Assembly (NCBI GenBank): GCA_019057795.1
Contig: JAHLWS010000079.1
Span: 36,155-100,154 of the forward strand
From: Promethearchaeota archaeon
GTDB taxonomy: Archaea > Asgardarchaeota > Lokiarchaeia > Sigyniarchaeales > SOKP01
Reading direction: 5' to 3'
DNA length: 64,000 nt
Both the position numbers and the translations under genes were made by a program. This document shows, in pieces, positions 1 through 6,261 of the stretch; position 1 is the stretch's first letter, and each line of letters opens with the position of its first letter. The notes beneath the pieces are model-generated. The model made no database searches and was not told where the DNA came from. It was given only the letters and a program-made list of their open reading frames with translations.

Positions 1-2
1 TC

Positions 3-1010
3 CAAACGCTTTTAAATGAAGAGCAAGTGAATTTCTTGCTGAATTTTAGAAAGCCTAACTTAACATTTCAGGAGTTAAAAGAAAAAACAGGGATGAATGA
101 CACTAATCTAATGGAAATGTTAAATTCCTTAATGGATAATGGAATTCTGATGGATGTGCCGATTGAAAACACGAATATAATGGAATATCGTCTATTGGCA
201 CCAGTTGCAGATACATTTGAATATTCTCTCATTAAATTTGATCGTCCAATTGAACAAAAAAAGAAATTAGCACTGATTTACGAGAAAATGTTTAAAGAAG
301 CAACTGAGTTGACTCAAACTAATTATGAGGGATTATTACCGATATTTAAAGATAAAATTCCTATTTTTGCCAGGATTATTCCAATCGAAAAAGAATTGAT
401 CGTACCTCAAGAAAAAGTATTACCTTTACTTGAAGCCTCTAAAATTATAGATGAGCAAGATATAATATCGATCTCCGAATGTCCTTGTAAGCTGGAAAGA
501 GCTCTCTTAGGCGATCCTTGTAAAACAGCAAGTGATATATATAGGTGCCTTCATTTTGGAAATTTTGGTCGTTATTTTATTGAACATAATCTTGGTAAGC
601 CGATCTCAAAAGACGAAGCAAAGCTAATTTTAAAGGAAGCAGAAGAAGAGGGACTTGTTCATAAGATTTTTCATGATGATTTCAGTCTCGATAAGAAAGA
701 AAATGCGATATGCAATTGCTGCAAGTGTTGTTGTATTCTTTTTCAGAGCTATTATCGTGGAGTTTTTGCCTACCATACTTTAACTTCCTACATCGCGAAA
801 ATAGATGAGAGTAAATGCGTAGGGTGTGGAATATGTGTCAAAAAATGTCCAATCGAGGCAATTACTTTGATAGATGGGATAGCCCATGATGATGAAAACA
901 AATGTATAGGTTGTGGAGTCTGTGTTCACCATTGTCCCGAAAATGCTAGGACCCTAGAACGAACAGAACAAAGAGAAATCTATCTTCCACCGTTAATCAA
1001 AGATCAATAA
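3..1010 (+). CDS. Cysteine-rich protein with C-terminal 2[4Fe-4S] ferredoxin domain (5' end outside the window)
   Basis: The C-terminal part carries two classical ferredoxin motifs, CVGCGICVKKCP and CIGCGVCVHHCP, each able to bind a [4Fe-4S] cluster (about residues 264-303 counted from the GTG at 27). Before them lie a Cys set at about 152-174 (ECPCK, DPCK, YRC) and a dense cluster CNCCKCCC at about 229-236, which probably holds another metal centre. The N-terminus looks like a winged helix (an LTFQELKEKTGM-type recognition region), so a redox or metal sensing regulator is possible. The frame stays open through the first bases of the window (reading QTLLNEEQ before the GTG), so the true start is probably upstream and the gene is cut. 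I know similar long ferredoxin-like proteins from archaea, but not a defined function. Confidence 0.8.
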   Translation, partial: QTLLNEEQVNFLLNFRKPNLTFQELKEKTGMNDTNLMEMLNSLMDNGILMDVPIENTNIMEYRLLAPVADTFEYSLIKFDRPIEQKKKLALIYEKMFKEATELTQTNYEGLLPIFKDKIPIFARIIPIEKELIVPQEKVLPLLEASKIIDEQDIISISECPCKLERALLGDPCKTASDIYRCLHFGNFGRYFIEHNLGKPISKDEAKLILKEAEEEGLVHKIFHDDFSLDKKENAICNCCKCCCILFQSYYRGVFAYHTLTSYIAKIDESKCVGCGICVKKCPIEAITLIDGIAHDDENKCIGCGVCVHHCPENARTLERTEQREIYLPPLIKDQ

Positions 1011-1038
1011 TTTTTCCCTCGATAGTCCATTCAAGATT

Positions 1039-1067
1039 GAGTCCATTAGAATGAAATCCAATGGAAT
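1039..1067. repeat. 29-base hairpin repeat, copy 1
   Basis: This intergenic element has arms TCCATT and AATGGA around a 12-base loop. A second copy in the same orientation lies at 3882-3910 and matches at 25 of 29 positions, the arms being unchanged. The two copies flank the first toxin-antitoxin cluster. It may be a transcription terminator or processing hairpin, or the trace of an insertion boundary. Confidence 0.5.
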
Positions 1068-1119
1068 TTTATTAAAAATAATCTAAAAGGAGGATAATGA
1101 GATGTTTCTTCTTTAAAAT

Positions 1120-1635
1120 CTAACGAGCCTCTACGATATCTTTAAGCGCGTCTTCAACAAAACAGTATATATCTGATGACAAATACATGACTTCATTGAT
1201 TTTTTTCAGGTATTGTAGGGCTTCAGGTAGTCCAAATAAGTTACGCTTGAATAACTCTATAAGAATCCCTAACGTCCCAGAGACTTTAATGCCTAATTTA
1301 CGAGCGAAGATTCTAGCTTCTTCGTCATCTAATAAAATAATTTTTACTTTTGGTTGTAATGATATAATAATTGCATTAATTTCTCCTTCATGTAATTTTG
1401 AACTAGTTATTTCTGTATTGCTCTTTTTAATTGCTTCTACTTTAATTTTTTCATTAATAATGGTACGTTCAAGAACAAAAGCGTCGGAGTGTCCTTGTTC
1501 TTTACCTTTTACAATTATTTCATTATACACCGATGGGGGAATTAAGATTAAATCATAAAGCTCAAAAACTAAATCAAGTAATCCCGCTAGTGTAAGATGA
1601 ATTAATGGACCTGAATTACTTACCGCTACTCTCAT
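1120..1635 (-). CDS. PIN-fold toxin, DUF3368 type
   Basis: This is a putative RNA-cleaving toxin of the PIN superfamily. The N-terminus reads VAVSNSGPLIHL, the DUF3368 form in which the first acidic residue is replaced by Asn/Ser. Later come the family's GEIN and LLDDEEAR segments with the conserved acidic residues, and GTLGILIELF near the end. The start is taken at the internal ATG at 1635, because GTGAA lies a few bases upstream and the protein then begins directly with the first PIN strand; a start at 1644 is also open. It overlaps the end of the antitoxin gene 1616-1918, in antitoxin-first order, the usual pairing of UPF0175 with DUF3368. Confidence 0.85.
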   Translation of the reverse strand: MRVAVSNSGPLIHLTLAGLLDLVFELYDLILIPPSVYNEIIVKGKEQGHSDAFVLERTIINEKIKVEAIKKSNTEITSSKLHEGEINAIIISLQPKVKIILLDDEEARIFARKLGIKVSGTLGILIELFKRNLFGLPEALQYLKKINEVMYLSSDIYCFVEDALKDIVEAR

Positions 1636-1918
1636 TGATTTCACGTTCTAATTCTTGAGTGGAAATTGGAAAGGGGACGTTTGCTTCACGTAAAATGTGT
1701 AAAAAGGAACGATAAGATTCATCACAATATTCAGCAGCTTTCCAAACAGTCCATTCTTTCGTTCTCACCTTTTCTAAAGCTTCTTTTCTCTTTAACTCCT
1801 TGATTCCTAATTCAAGAGCTTGACGTGCAACATTAGATTTATCTGTTTTGAGTTTTTTTGCGATATTCTCAAGCTCTTCATCTTCTTTCTCATCAATGCG
1901 AACCGATAGAGTCTTCAT
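1616..1918 (-). CDS. UPF0175-family antitoxin with ribbon-helix-helix N-terminus
   Basis: The first 50 residues (TLSVRIDEKEDEELENIAKK, then DKSNVARQALELGI) have the strand-helix-helix pattern of ribbon-helix-helix DNA-binding proteins. The C-terminal half (TVWKAAEYCDESYRSFLHIL) is the UPF0175 region, which binds the PIN toxin. It is the first gene of a two-gene operon and overlaps the toxin gene by about 20 bases. Such antitoxins usually repress their own operon; a palindromic TGTATACAA lies just upstream at 1923-1933, a plausible operator. The ATG is very close to the promoter, so the transcript may be leaderless. Confidence 0.85.
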   Translation of the reverse strand: MKTLSVRIDEKEDEELENIAKKLKTDKSNVARQALELGIKELKRKEALEKVRTKEWTVWKAAEYCDESYRSFLHILREANVPFPISTQELEREINESSGK

Positions 1919-1922
1919 GACT

Positions 1923-1933
1923 ATGTATACAAT
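1923..1933. promoter_or_regulatory. Palindromic ATGTATACAAT upstream of toxin-antitoxin operon
   Basis: This is an 11-base site around the palindrome TGTATACA, 5-15 bases before the antitoxin ATG. An almost identical palindrome, TTGTATACAA, lies upstream of the toxin-antitoxin operon at 5261. Position and recurrence suggest an autorepressor operator. Confidence 0.35.
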
Positions 1934-2166
1934 ATCTTAATTTGTATATAAATATGATTAAAAATTAAAAGATAATTTGAGAAGATAATTAATGATTCAT
2001 ACTATTTGGGCATAATCTAATCAAATCAGAACTTTTCTATATAGGTTATAAAATCTAACTGGAAGGAGGGTATAGCTGGGAAGTTTATTTCTTACGTTTT
2101 TTGGAGCCTTTCTCGCACCAGGTCTAACACTGTATTTAAAAGCAAAACTGATTTTTTCATAATAAA

Positions 2167-2325
2167 TCAGTAAAAGCAGTAAGTGGCAGATGGAATTTTA
2201 GAAATAACTATATCCTGATCTTCATATTTTTTTGCCAGTTCTAGAATGACTTTCATTTCTAAATTTCTCTCAATGATTTCATCATCCTTCATTATAACCC
2301 ATTCTCCACTTAATTCTTCTGTCAT
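2167..2325 (-). CDS. Small DUF5678-like protein (52 aa)
   Basis: A complete 52-codon frame starts at the ATG at 2325 and ends at a TGA. The protein reads LSGEWVIMKDDEII near the start, then a short helix and DIVISKIPSA. This resembles the small archaeal DUF5678 family, with its GEWVAI-type strand and xxxAKIP end. Members often sit beside a retropepsin-like aspartyl protease gene or in toxin-antitoxin-rich DNA. Here no protease follows: only short frames are seen downstream to about 2060. It is probably real given the family-like pattern, but function is unknown. Confidence 0.55.
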   Translation of the reverse strand: MTEELSGEWVIMKDDEIIERNLEMKVILELAKKYEDQDIVISKIPSATYCFY

Positions 2326-2550
2326 ATTCACTCAACTTGGTTTTATTTTATTATTGAAAAGAAGTTCCCAATATATTATTATAACAGAATTATTTAACTG
2401 ATAAATATTTATATCTGAAGGCTTATAATATTTTCTGAATACTTAAAAATTCAAACCAACCATGATATTGGAGAGCTTCAACGCTCTATACACTATTGAT
2501 ATGAAATGATATCATTAAGTATTTATGCTAGCATTGCTATATTAATCTTA

Positions 2551-3063
2551 ATGAAAATTTTCATATATGATGCTTGCTCTCTAATTTATTTAACGAAAAT
2601 TAATGTTAAAGAAAAATTAGTACAATTAGGGTCAGTAAACGTTAGTCCGATAGTAAAGAGTGAATTAATTTCAGAAAAAGAAAAATATTCTGATGCTAAA
2701 GTGCTAAAAGAAAACTTAGATAAGAAAATAATTGAAGAAATGAAACTTGAACGAGGAATGAGTATTTTTTCAAAAGATGTAGGTAAAGGAGAAAATGAAT
2801 CTATACAATTATGCTTACAAATCGATGCAACTTTAGTAACAGATGATCACCACGCAGTAAATATAGCCTCAAATGCAGGATTAAAACCCAAAACATCAGA
2901 AATAATCTTAATTGATTTACTGAAGGAAGGGATAATAAGCTATGAAGATTTCAAAAATTATTTTAGAGAACTAGCACAAATTAAGGTATTAAAACCCGAA
3001 ATTGTGCTATTTTTTACTGATACAGCTATGGAAATAGTTAAAAATAATTCAAAAGGAGGATAA
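2551..3063 (+). CDS. PIN-domain toxin
   Basis: This is a putative PIN-fold endoribonuclease toxin. The acidic residues of the active site appear as YDACSLIYL (first Asp), GKGENESIQL (Glu) and LVTDDHHA (Asp pair). An upstream ATG at 2506 would add a hydrophobic 15-residue tail. The ATG at 2551 places the catalytic Asp six residues from the N-terminus, as is usual, so it is preferred. Five bases separate the stop from the antitoxin gene, in toxin-first order. It is similar in plan to the toxin at 5261 (both end in a KPxxxLFF segment), so the two modules are probably related copies. Confidence 0.8.
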   Translation: MKIFIYDACSLIYLTKINVKEKLVQLGSVNVSPIVKSELISEKEKYSDAKVLKENLDKKIIEEMKLERGMSIFSKDVGKGENESIQLCLQIDATLVTDDHHAVNIASNAGLKPKTSEIILIDLLKEGIISYEDFKNYFRELAQIKVLKPEIVLFFTDTAMEIVKNNSKGG

Positions 3064-3067
3064 AAAA

Positions 3068-3355
3068 ATGACAAAACAGATGAATTTAAGGTTAGATGAG
3101 GAATTAATCAAGGAATTTGAAGAACTCGCCGAAAACGAAAACCTTGACCGCTCAGCACTAATAAAGAAAGTATTAATAGAAGGAATTCAACAAGAACGAT
3201 TCAATTTTGCTATAAAAAAATATGTGCTGAAAGAAATTTCACTTGAGAGAGCAGCAGAAATCGCAAAAATATCTATTCATGAGTTAATTGCCAAAATTAC
3301 CCAATTAGGAATTCCATCCAATTTGACTATAGAGGATTTCAAAAAATTAATATAA
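3068..3355 (+). CDS. UPF0175-type antitoxin
   Basis: This is the antitoxin partner of the PIN toxin just upstream. The N-terminus (QMNLRLDEELIKEFEELA, then DRSALIKKVLIEGI) is a ribbon-helix-helix DNA-binding region. The C-terminus has the UPF0175 pattern YVLKEISLERAAEIAKISI. A strong Shine-Dalgarno sequence, AAAGGAGG, precedes the ATG and lies in the last codons of the toxin gene, so the two are translated from one message. 95 residues is normal for the family. Confidence 0.8.
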   Translation: MTKQMNLRLDEELIKEFEELAENENLDRSALIKKVLIEGIQQERFNFAIKKYVLKEISLERAAEIAKISIHELIAKITQLGIPSNLTIEDFKKLI

Positions 3356-3419
3356 TTAAAGTAGTTGACTAAATACCAAGCTTTTCCAACCAATCATTCG
3401 AATCAATACTTGAGTGTAT

Positions 3420-3548
3420 ATGGTTGAGTTTGCTGGTATAATCGGATGTGAATATATTTCAAATGTAAAAAAGTATGCTGAAGACAGTTGGATTTCAGCA
3501 GATGTTATCCAAGAATATATAGAAAAGGGTGAAAAATTTGGGAGATAA
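3420..3548 (+). pseudogene. C-terminal remnant of a PIN/DUF3368-type toxin
   Basis: A 42-codon frame ends in YAEDSWISADVIQEYIEKG. This resembles the C-terminus of the DUF3368 toxin at 1120-1635 (MYLSSDIYCFVEDALK). Its stop overlaps the start of the following antitoxin, the arrangement expected for toxin-antitoxin pairs, but nothing upstream encodes the PIN active site. It is therefore probably what is left of a deleted toxin gene, now leaving an orphan antitoxin. Confidence 0.45.
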
Positions 3549-3855
3549 AATTTCAATTATATTACCAGATGATTTAAAAGAAGAGATTGACAAATTAAGA
3601 GATTTGATTCACGAAGATCAATCCTCATTCATAAGAAAATTATTATGGAAAAGTGTTACCCATGAAAAGTTGGAAATTGCATTAAAACAATATCTTAGTA
3701 ATAAGATATCTCTGGGGAGGGCAGCTGAAAATGCTGGAATATCCATATGGGAAATGCTAGATGAATTAAAAAGCAGAAATATAATGTTGAATTATAAGAT
3801 TTCGGAAACAGAATTAGAAATTGAAAAAATATTAAAGAAATATAAAAAAATTTAG
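3538..3855 (+). CDS. Orphan UPF0175-type antitoxin
   Basis: The N-terminus (ISIILPDDLKEEIDKLRDL, then DQSSFIRKLLW) is ribbon-helix-helix-like. The C-terminal half (YLSNKISLGRAAENAGIS) is the UPF0175 signature. The TTG at 3538 is chosen as start because GGTGAA ends four bases before it; a GTG at 3529 is also in frame. The gene overlaps the last bases of a toxin fragment and has no intact toxin partner, so it could act as a solitary repressor or an anti-addiction remnant. Confidence 0.7.
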   Translation: MGDKISIILPDDLKEEIDKLRDLIHEDQSSFIRKLLWKSVTHEKLEIALKQYLSNKISLGRAAENAGISIWEMLDELKSRNIMLNYKISETELEIEKILKKYKKI

Positions 3856-3881
3856 ATTAAAAAATAGTACAACTCCATCTC

Positions 3882-3910
3882 GAGTCCATTATACTGAAAC
3901 CTAATGGAAT
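3882..3910. repeat. 29-base hairpin repeat, copy 2
   Basis: This is the second copy of the element at 1039-1067, in the same orientation, with identical TCCATT/AATGGA arms and four substitutions, all between the arms. It follows the orphan antitoxin by 26 bases. Conserved arms with a changing loop suggest a selected hairpin such as a terminator. Confidence 0.5.
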
Positions 3911-4157
3911 GCACATTCAAAAAAAATAGGGATTTATTAATTAAATAGAAAAAGATTTACAGTTGAATCGACTAAGAATTCTTAAAGCGTAAGGCTTAAA
4001 TCTTGATTTTTAAACGTTAATTGCACATTAATGGCACAGCAATCAGCCAAGCTTTTCAACAAGGCGCTCGAAACCTTATGGAGTCGATACAACTGCTCAC
4101 CTAAAATAATGACAAATGAAATCGATTAATTAGATGAGTGTGATTATATATTTGGGG

Positions 4158-4679
4158 TTATTCTATGAGTTGAGTGTTTGCATTGTGAATTTCTAAAATA
4201 TTTTCGAGCTTCATTTTTCTCTCTTCTAACTTTTTTATAAGAAATTCTAATTGCAAATCTGTTAATTGCGCAACTTCTTTTTCCTCTTCTTCGGTGGTCG
4301 CAATTCGTCTACGTCTGAAACCAAATGAATCTCTTTCGTTAATAGTATCGAGTTGTGCTAGTTCACTTCTAATATCATCAATTACTAGTTTTAATCTTGA
4401 TAATGTCATAGTTCTATCGTCTACATCAATTTCAGTATGAATATTAGTTCTCATTATTCTTTCTCGTAAATTGCTAATTTTTTCGGCAATTACATTTATT
4501 TCTTCTGAAATATTCTCAAAGTTTACAAATTTGGATACTTCTTCGACATTCTCTTTGAGATCCTCTAAAGTGCTATCTTTAGGAATAACTACAAAGAAGT
4601 TTTCTCTTCTCATTTTGATTTTTCTCTTAAGCTCGTTTTTCAATTGTTTAACTTGTTTTAACGCTCCTGAAATATTCAA
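4158..4679 (-). CDS. DIP1984-like coiled-coil protein
   Basis: The protein is almost entirely helical. A central segment, IMRTNIHTEIDVDDRTMTL, resembles the INxTNxxTxxxDGxTLTEA hallmark of the DIP1984 (formerly septicolysin-type) family. The C-terminal helix pair ends in LEIHNANTQL, matching the family's IQETNWTT-like end. Function of the family is not established. GGAGGTGAA precedes the gene. A GTG at 4691 lies inside that Shine-Dalgarno sequence, so the TTG at 4679 (seven bases after it) is the more likely start. The tRNA-Gln gene lies upstream on the same strand. Confidence 0.65.
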   Translation of the reverse strand: MNISGALKQVKQLKNELKRKIKMRRENFFVVIPKDSTLEDLKENVEEVSKFVNFENISEEINVIAEKISNLRERIMRTNIHTEIDVDDRTMTLSRLKLVIDDIRSELAQLDTINERDSFGFRRRRIATTEEEEKEVAQLTDLQLEFLIKKLEERKMKLENILEIHNANTQLIE

Positions 4680-4723
4680 TATCTTTTTCACCTCCTTTTT
4701 TGATTTTTTATATATTTCATTTT

Positions 4724-4796
4724 TACTCCCGACATGATTCGAACATGTGTTTCCGAGTCCAAGGCTCGGTGTAATTGGCCCCTATACTACGGGAGT
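4724..4796 (-). tRNA. tRNA-Gln (anticodon UUG), with C at position 33
   Basis: The reverse strand folds as a cloverleaf. The 7-bp acceptor stem is ACTCCCG/CGGGAGT, the D-arm GTAT-AGGGGCCAA-TTAC, the anticodon stem CCGAG/CTCGG and the T-arm ACATG-TTCGAAT-CATGT. The anticodon loop is CCTTGGA, so the anticodon is TTG (Gln). The base before the anticodon is C instead of the nearly universal U33. The discriminator is A and no CCA is encoded, as usual in archaea. There is no intron. Confidence 0.9.
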
Positions 4797-4916
4797 TTGT
4801 TTTCTAAATATAACTATCATATTAATTTTCGTAGGAACATATCCTAAATTCAAATATCCTATTGTTGGTTCATCTGATCCCTTTGAAAGCTAAATCCATA
4901 TGAATGTATCTATTAA

Positions 4917-5186
4917 AAAGCTCTAATATTCTCGTTTAATACTTACATAGATGGTGATAACAAGTATTATATTAAACTCGTGGAATCTAAAAATGCAGAA
5001 AGCAAGATAAGAAAGATCATTGTTAAAAACGAGACGAGCTTATTGTATTTAATGGATAGAGCATTCGCTAAAGTTAAACCCTCTCTGCAGGGTGGGGGGT
5101 TGCAAATACCATGTATCTCGGCTCATAATATTAATAAGATCAATTCGTTCGCATATAAATTTTTCGATCATAATTTCAATTTATGA
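4917..5186 (+). pseudogene. Open coding-like frame, origin unknown
   Basis: After a stop at 4914 this frame stays open for about 90 codons and reads like protein (YIDGDNKYYIKLVESKN, KIRKIIVKNETSLLYLMDRA). The only start codon near its beginning is a GTG at 4980, in mid-frame, and the C-terminal part (SLQGGGLQIPC) looks less protein-like. I do not recognise a family. It may be the decayed end of a gene; a short expressed protein of 68 aa from 4980 cannot be excluded. Confidence 0.3.
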
Positions 5187-5211
5187 TCTAAATATTAATT
5201 TTTTTTGATAG

Positions 5212-5221
5212 TTGTATACAA
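5212..5221. promoter_or_regulatory. Perfect palindrome TTGTATACAA upstream of toxin-antitoxin operon
   Basis: This 10-base perfect palindrome lies 40 bases before the toxin start at 5261 and next to a TATA-like stretch (TTATTTAAGTATAT). Nine of its ten bases recur upstream of the antitoxin at 1918. A ribbon-helix-helix autorepressor site is likely. Confidence 0.4.
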
Positions 5222-5260
5222 TCGTAACTTATTTAAGTATATTGTTGTATATATTAATTA

Positions 5261-5767
5261 ATGAGATGGATTTTAGATGCATGTACTCTCATCTATTTAA
5301 TTAAAGCGAAAATTTTTACAAAATTTATGGAAATCATAAATTATCCCGTAGTAATAGATTCCAGTGTTTATCAAGAAGTTGTAATTGATGGTAAAGCAAA
5401 CAATTATCCAGATGCAATTGAAGCTGAAAGGCTTTTGAATAATTATAGAATTCCCATTATCTCTATTGATGTGTCAAAAGAATTATTCCTTTTCGTTGAT
5501 CCTGGGGAAACGAGTTGTTATCTTTTAGCGATGGAAGATGGTATTTGTTTGACATCAGATGATAGAGCATATCGAAAATTTATGAAAGAGAATTTAAAAG
5601 CAATGAAAATTGATTCTTTTTATTTTGAAAAATTCAATGGAAATCACATAAAAGAAGCTGAATTTCTAAAAATCCTAAATAAATTAGAATCAGTGAATGC
5701 AACAAAGCCAAAATCCATATTATTTTTTATGAAAAAACTTCAAGAGAAAAAAGATGATAAAAATTGA
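5261..5767 (+). CDS. PIN-domain toxin
   Basis: This is a putative PIN endoribonuclease. WILDACTLIYLIK at the N-terminus holds the first catalytic Asp, DPGETSCYLLA the conserved Glu, and LTSDDRAYRKF the distal Asp pair. The ATG sits about 25 bases after a TATA-like element, so the message may be leaderless. It overlaps the downstream antitoxin by four bases (TTGA). The C-terminal KPKSILFF segment resembles the end of the toxin at 2551, pointing to a duplicated module. Confidence 0.85.
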   Translation: MRWILDACTLIYLIKAKIFTKFMEIINYPVVIDSSVYQEVVIDGKANNYPDAIEAERLLNNYRIPIISIDVSKELFLFVDPGETSCYLLAMEDGICLTSDDRAYRKFMKENLKAMKIDSFYFEKFNGNHIKEAEFLKILNKLESVNATKPKSILFFMKKLQEKKDDKN

Positions 5768-6090
5768 CTGATGTAGTTTCAACCAGATTAGATGAAAAAG
5801 AAATTGAAGAATTAAACAAGATCTGTAAAAAAGAACGAATGGACCGTTCTTCTTTAATTCGAAAATTTTTACTTGCTCAAATTGAAGAATATAGATTGAA
5901 AGACGCAGGTGAAAAATATAGAAAAGGATTAGTAAGCTTAGCAGAAGCAGCCATCTTGGCAAAAGTATCGATTTATGTAATGATGGATTATGTGGATCGC
6001 GAGAAAATCCAACCTCCCTCTTTAACTGATGTTGAAATGGAGGAGGAATTGAAGTGGGCTAAAAAATTATTTGAAGAAATGAATCAATAA
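5764..6090 (+). CDS. UPF0175-type antitoxin
   Basis: The start is TTG, overlapping the toxin stop as TTGA. The N-terminus (VVSTRLDEKEIEELNKIC, then DRSSLIRKFLLAQI) is ribbon-helix-helix. The second half (YRKGLVSLAEAAILAKVSI) is the UPF0175 region. At 108 aa it is slightly longer than its relatives, with an acidic C-terminal helix. It should neutralise the upstream PIN toxin and repress the operon through the TTGTATACAA palindrome. Confidence 0.85.
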   Translation: MTDVVSTRLDEKEIEELNKICKKERMDRSSLIRKFLLAQIEEYRLKDAGEKYRKGLVSLAEAAILAKVSIYVMMDYVDREKIQPPSLTDVEMEEELKWAKKLFEEMNQ

Positions 6091-6261
6091 AACACTGAGA
6101 ATAATTTCTTTTTTTATTTCTTTAGATTGTAGATTGTATTTGTGAAAGTCTAGAGAGGTTGGATTGGGAAATAGCTAAATTATTCAATTTTATTCAATAA
6201 TGAATCGAAAAATTTGTGGGAATCTAATTAGGAGTAGAAAATATTGAATGAAGGACCCCAT

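Noticed and set aside
2080..2163. Hydrophobic + strand frame FLTFFGAFLAPGLTLYL behind a GGAGGG sequence
   Set aside because: No ATG, GTG or TTG lies in a suitable place and the frame has only about 27 codons. It may be a chance run or a remnant; not enough to call.
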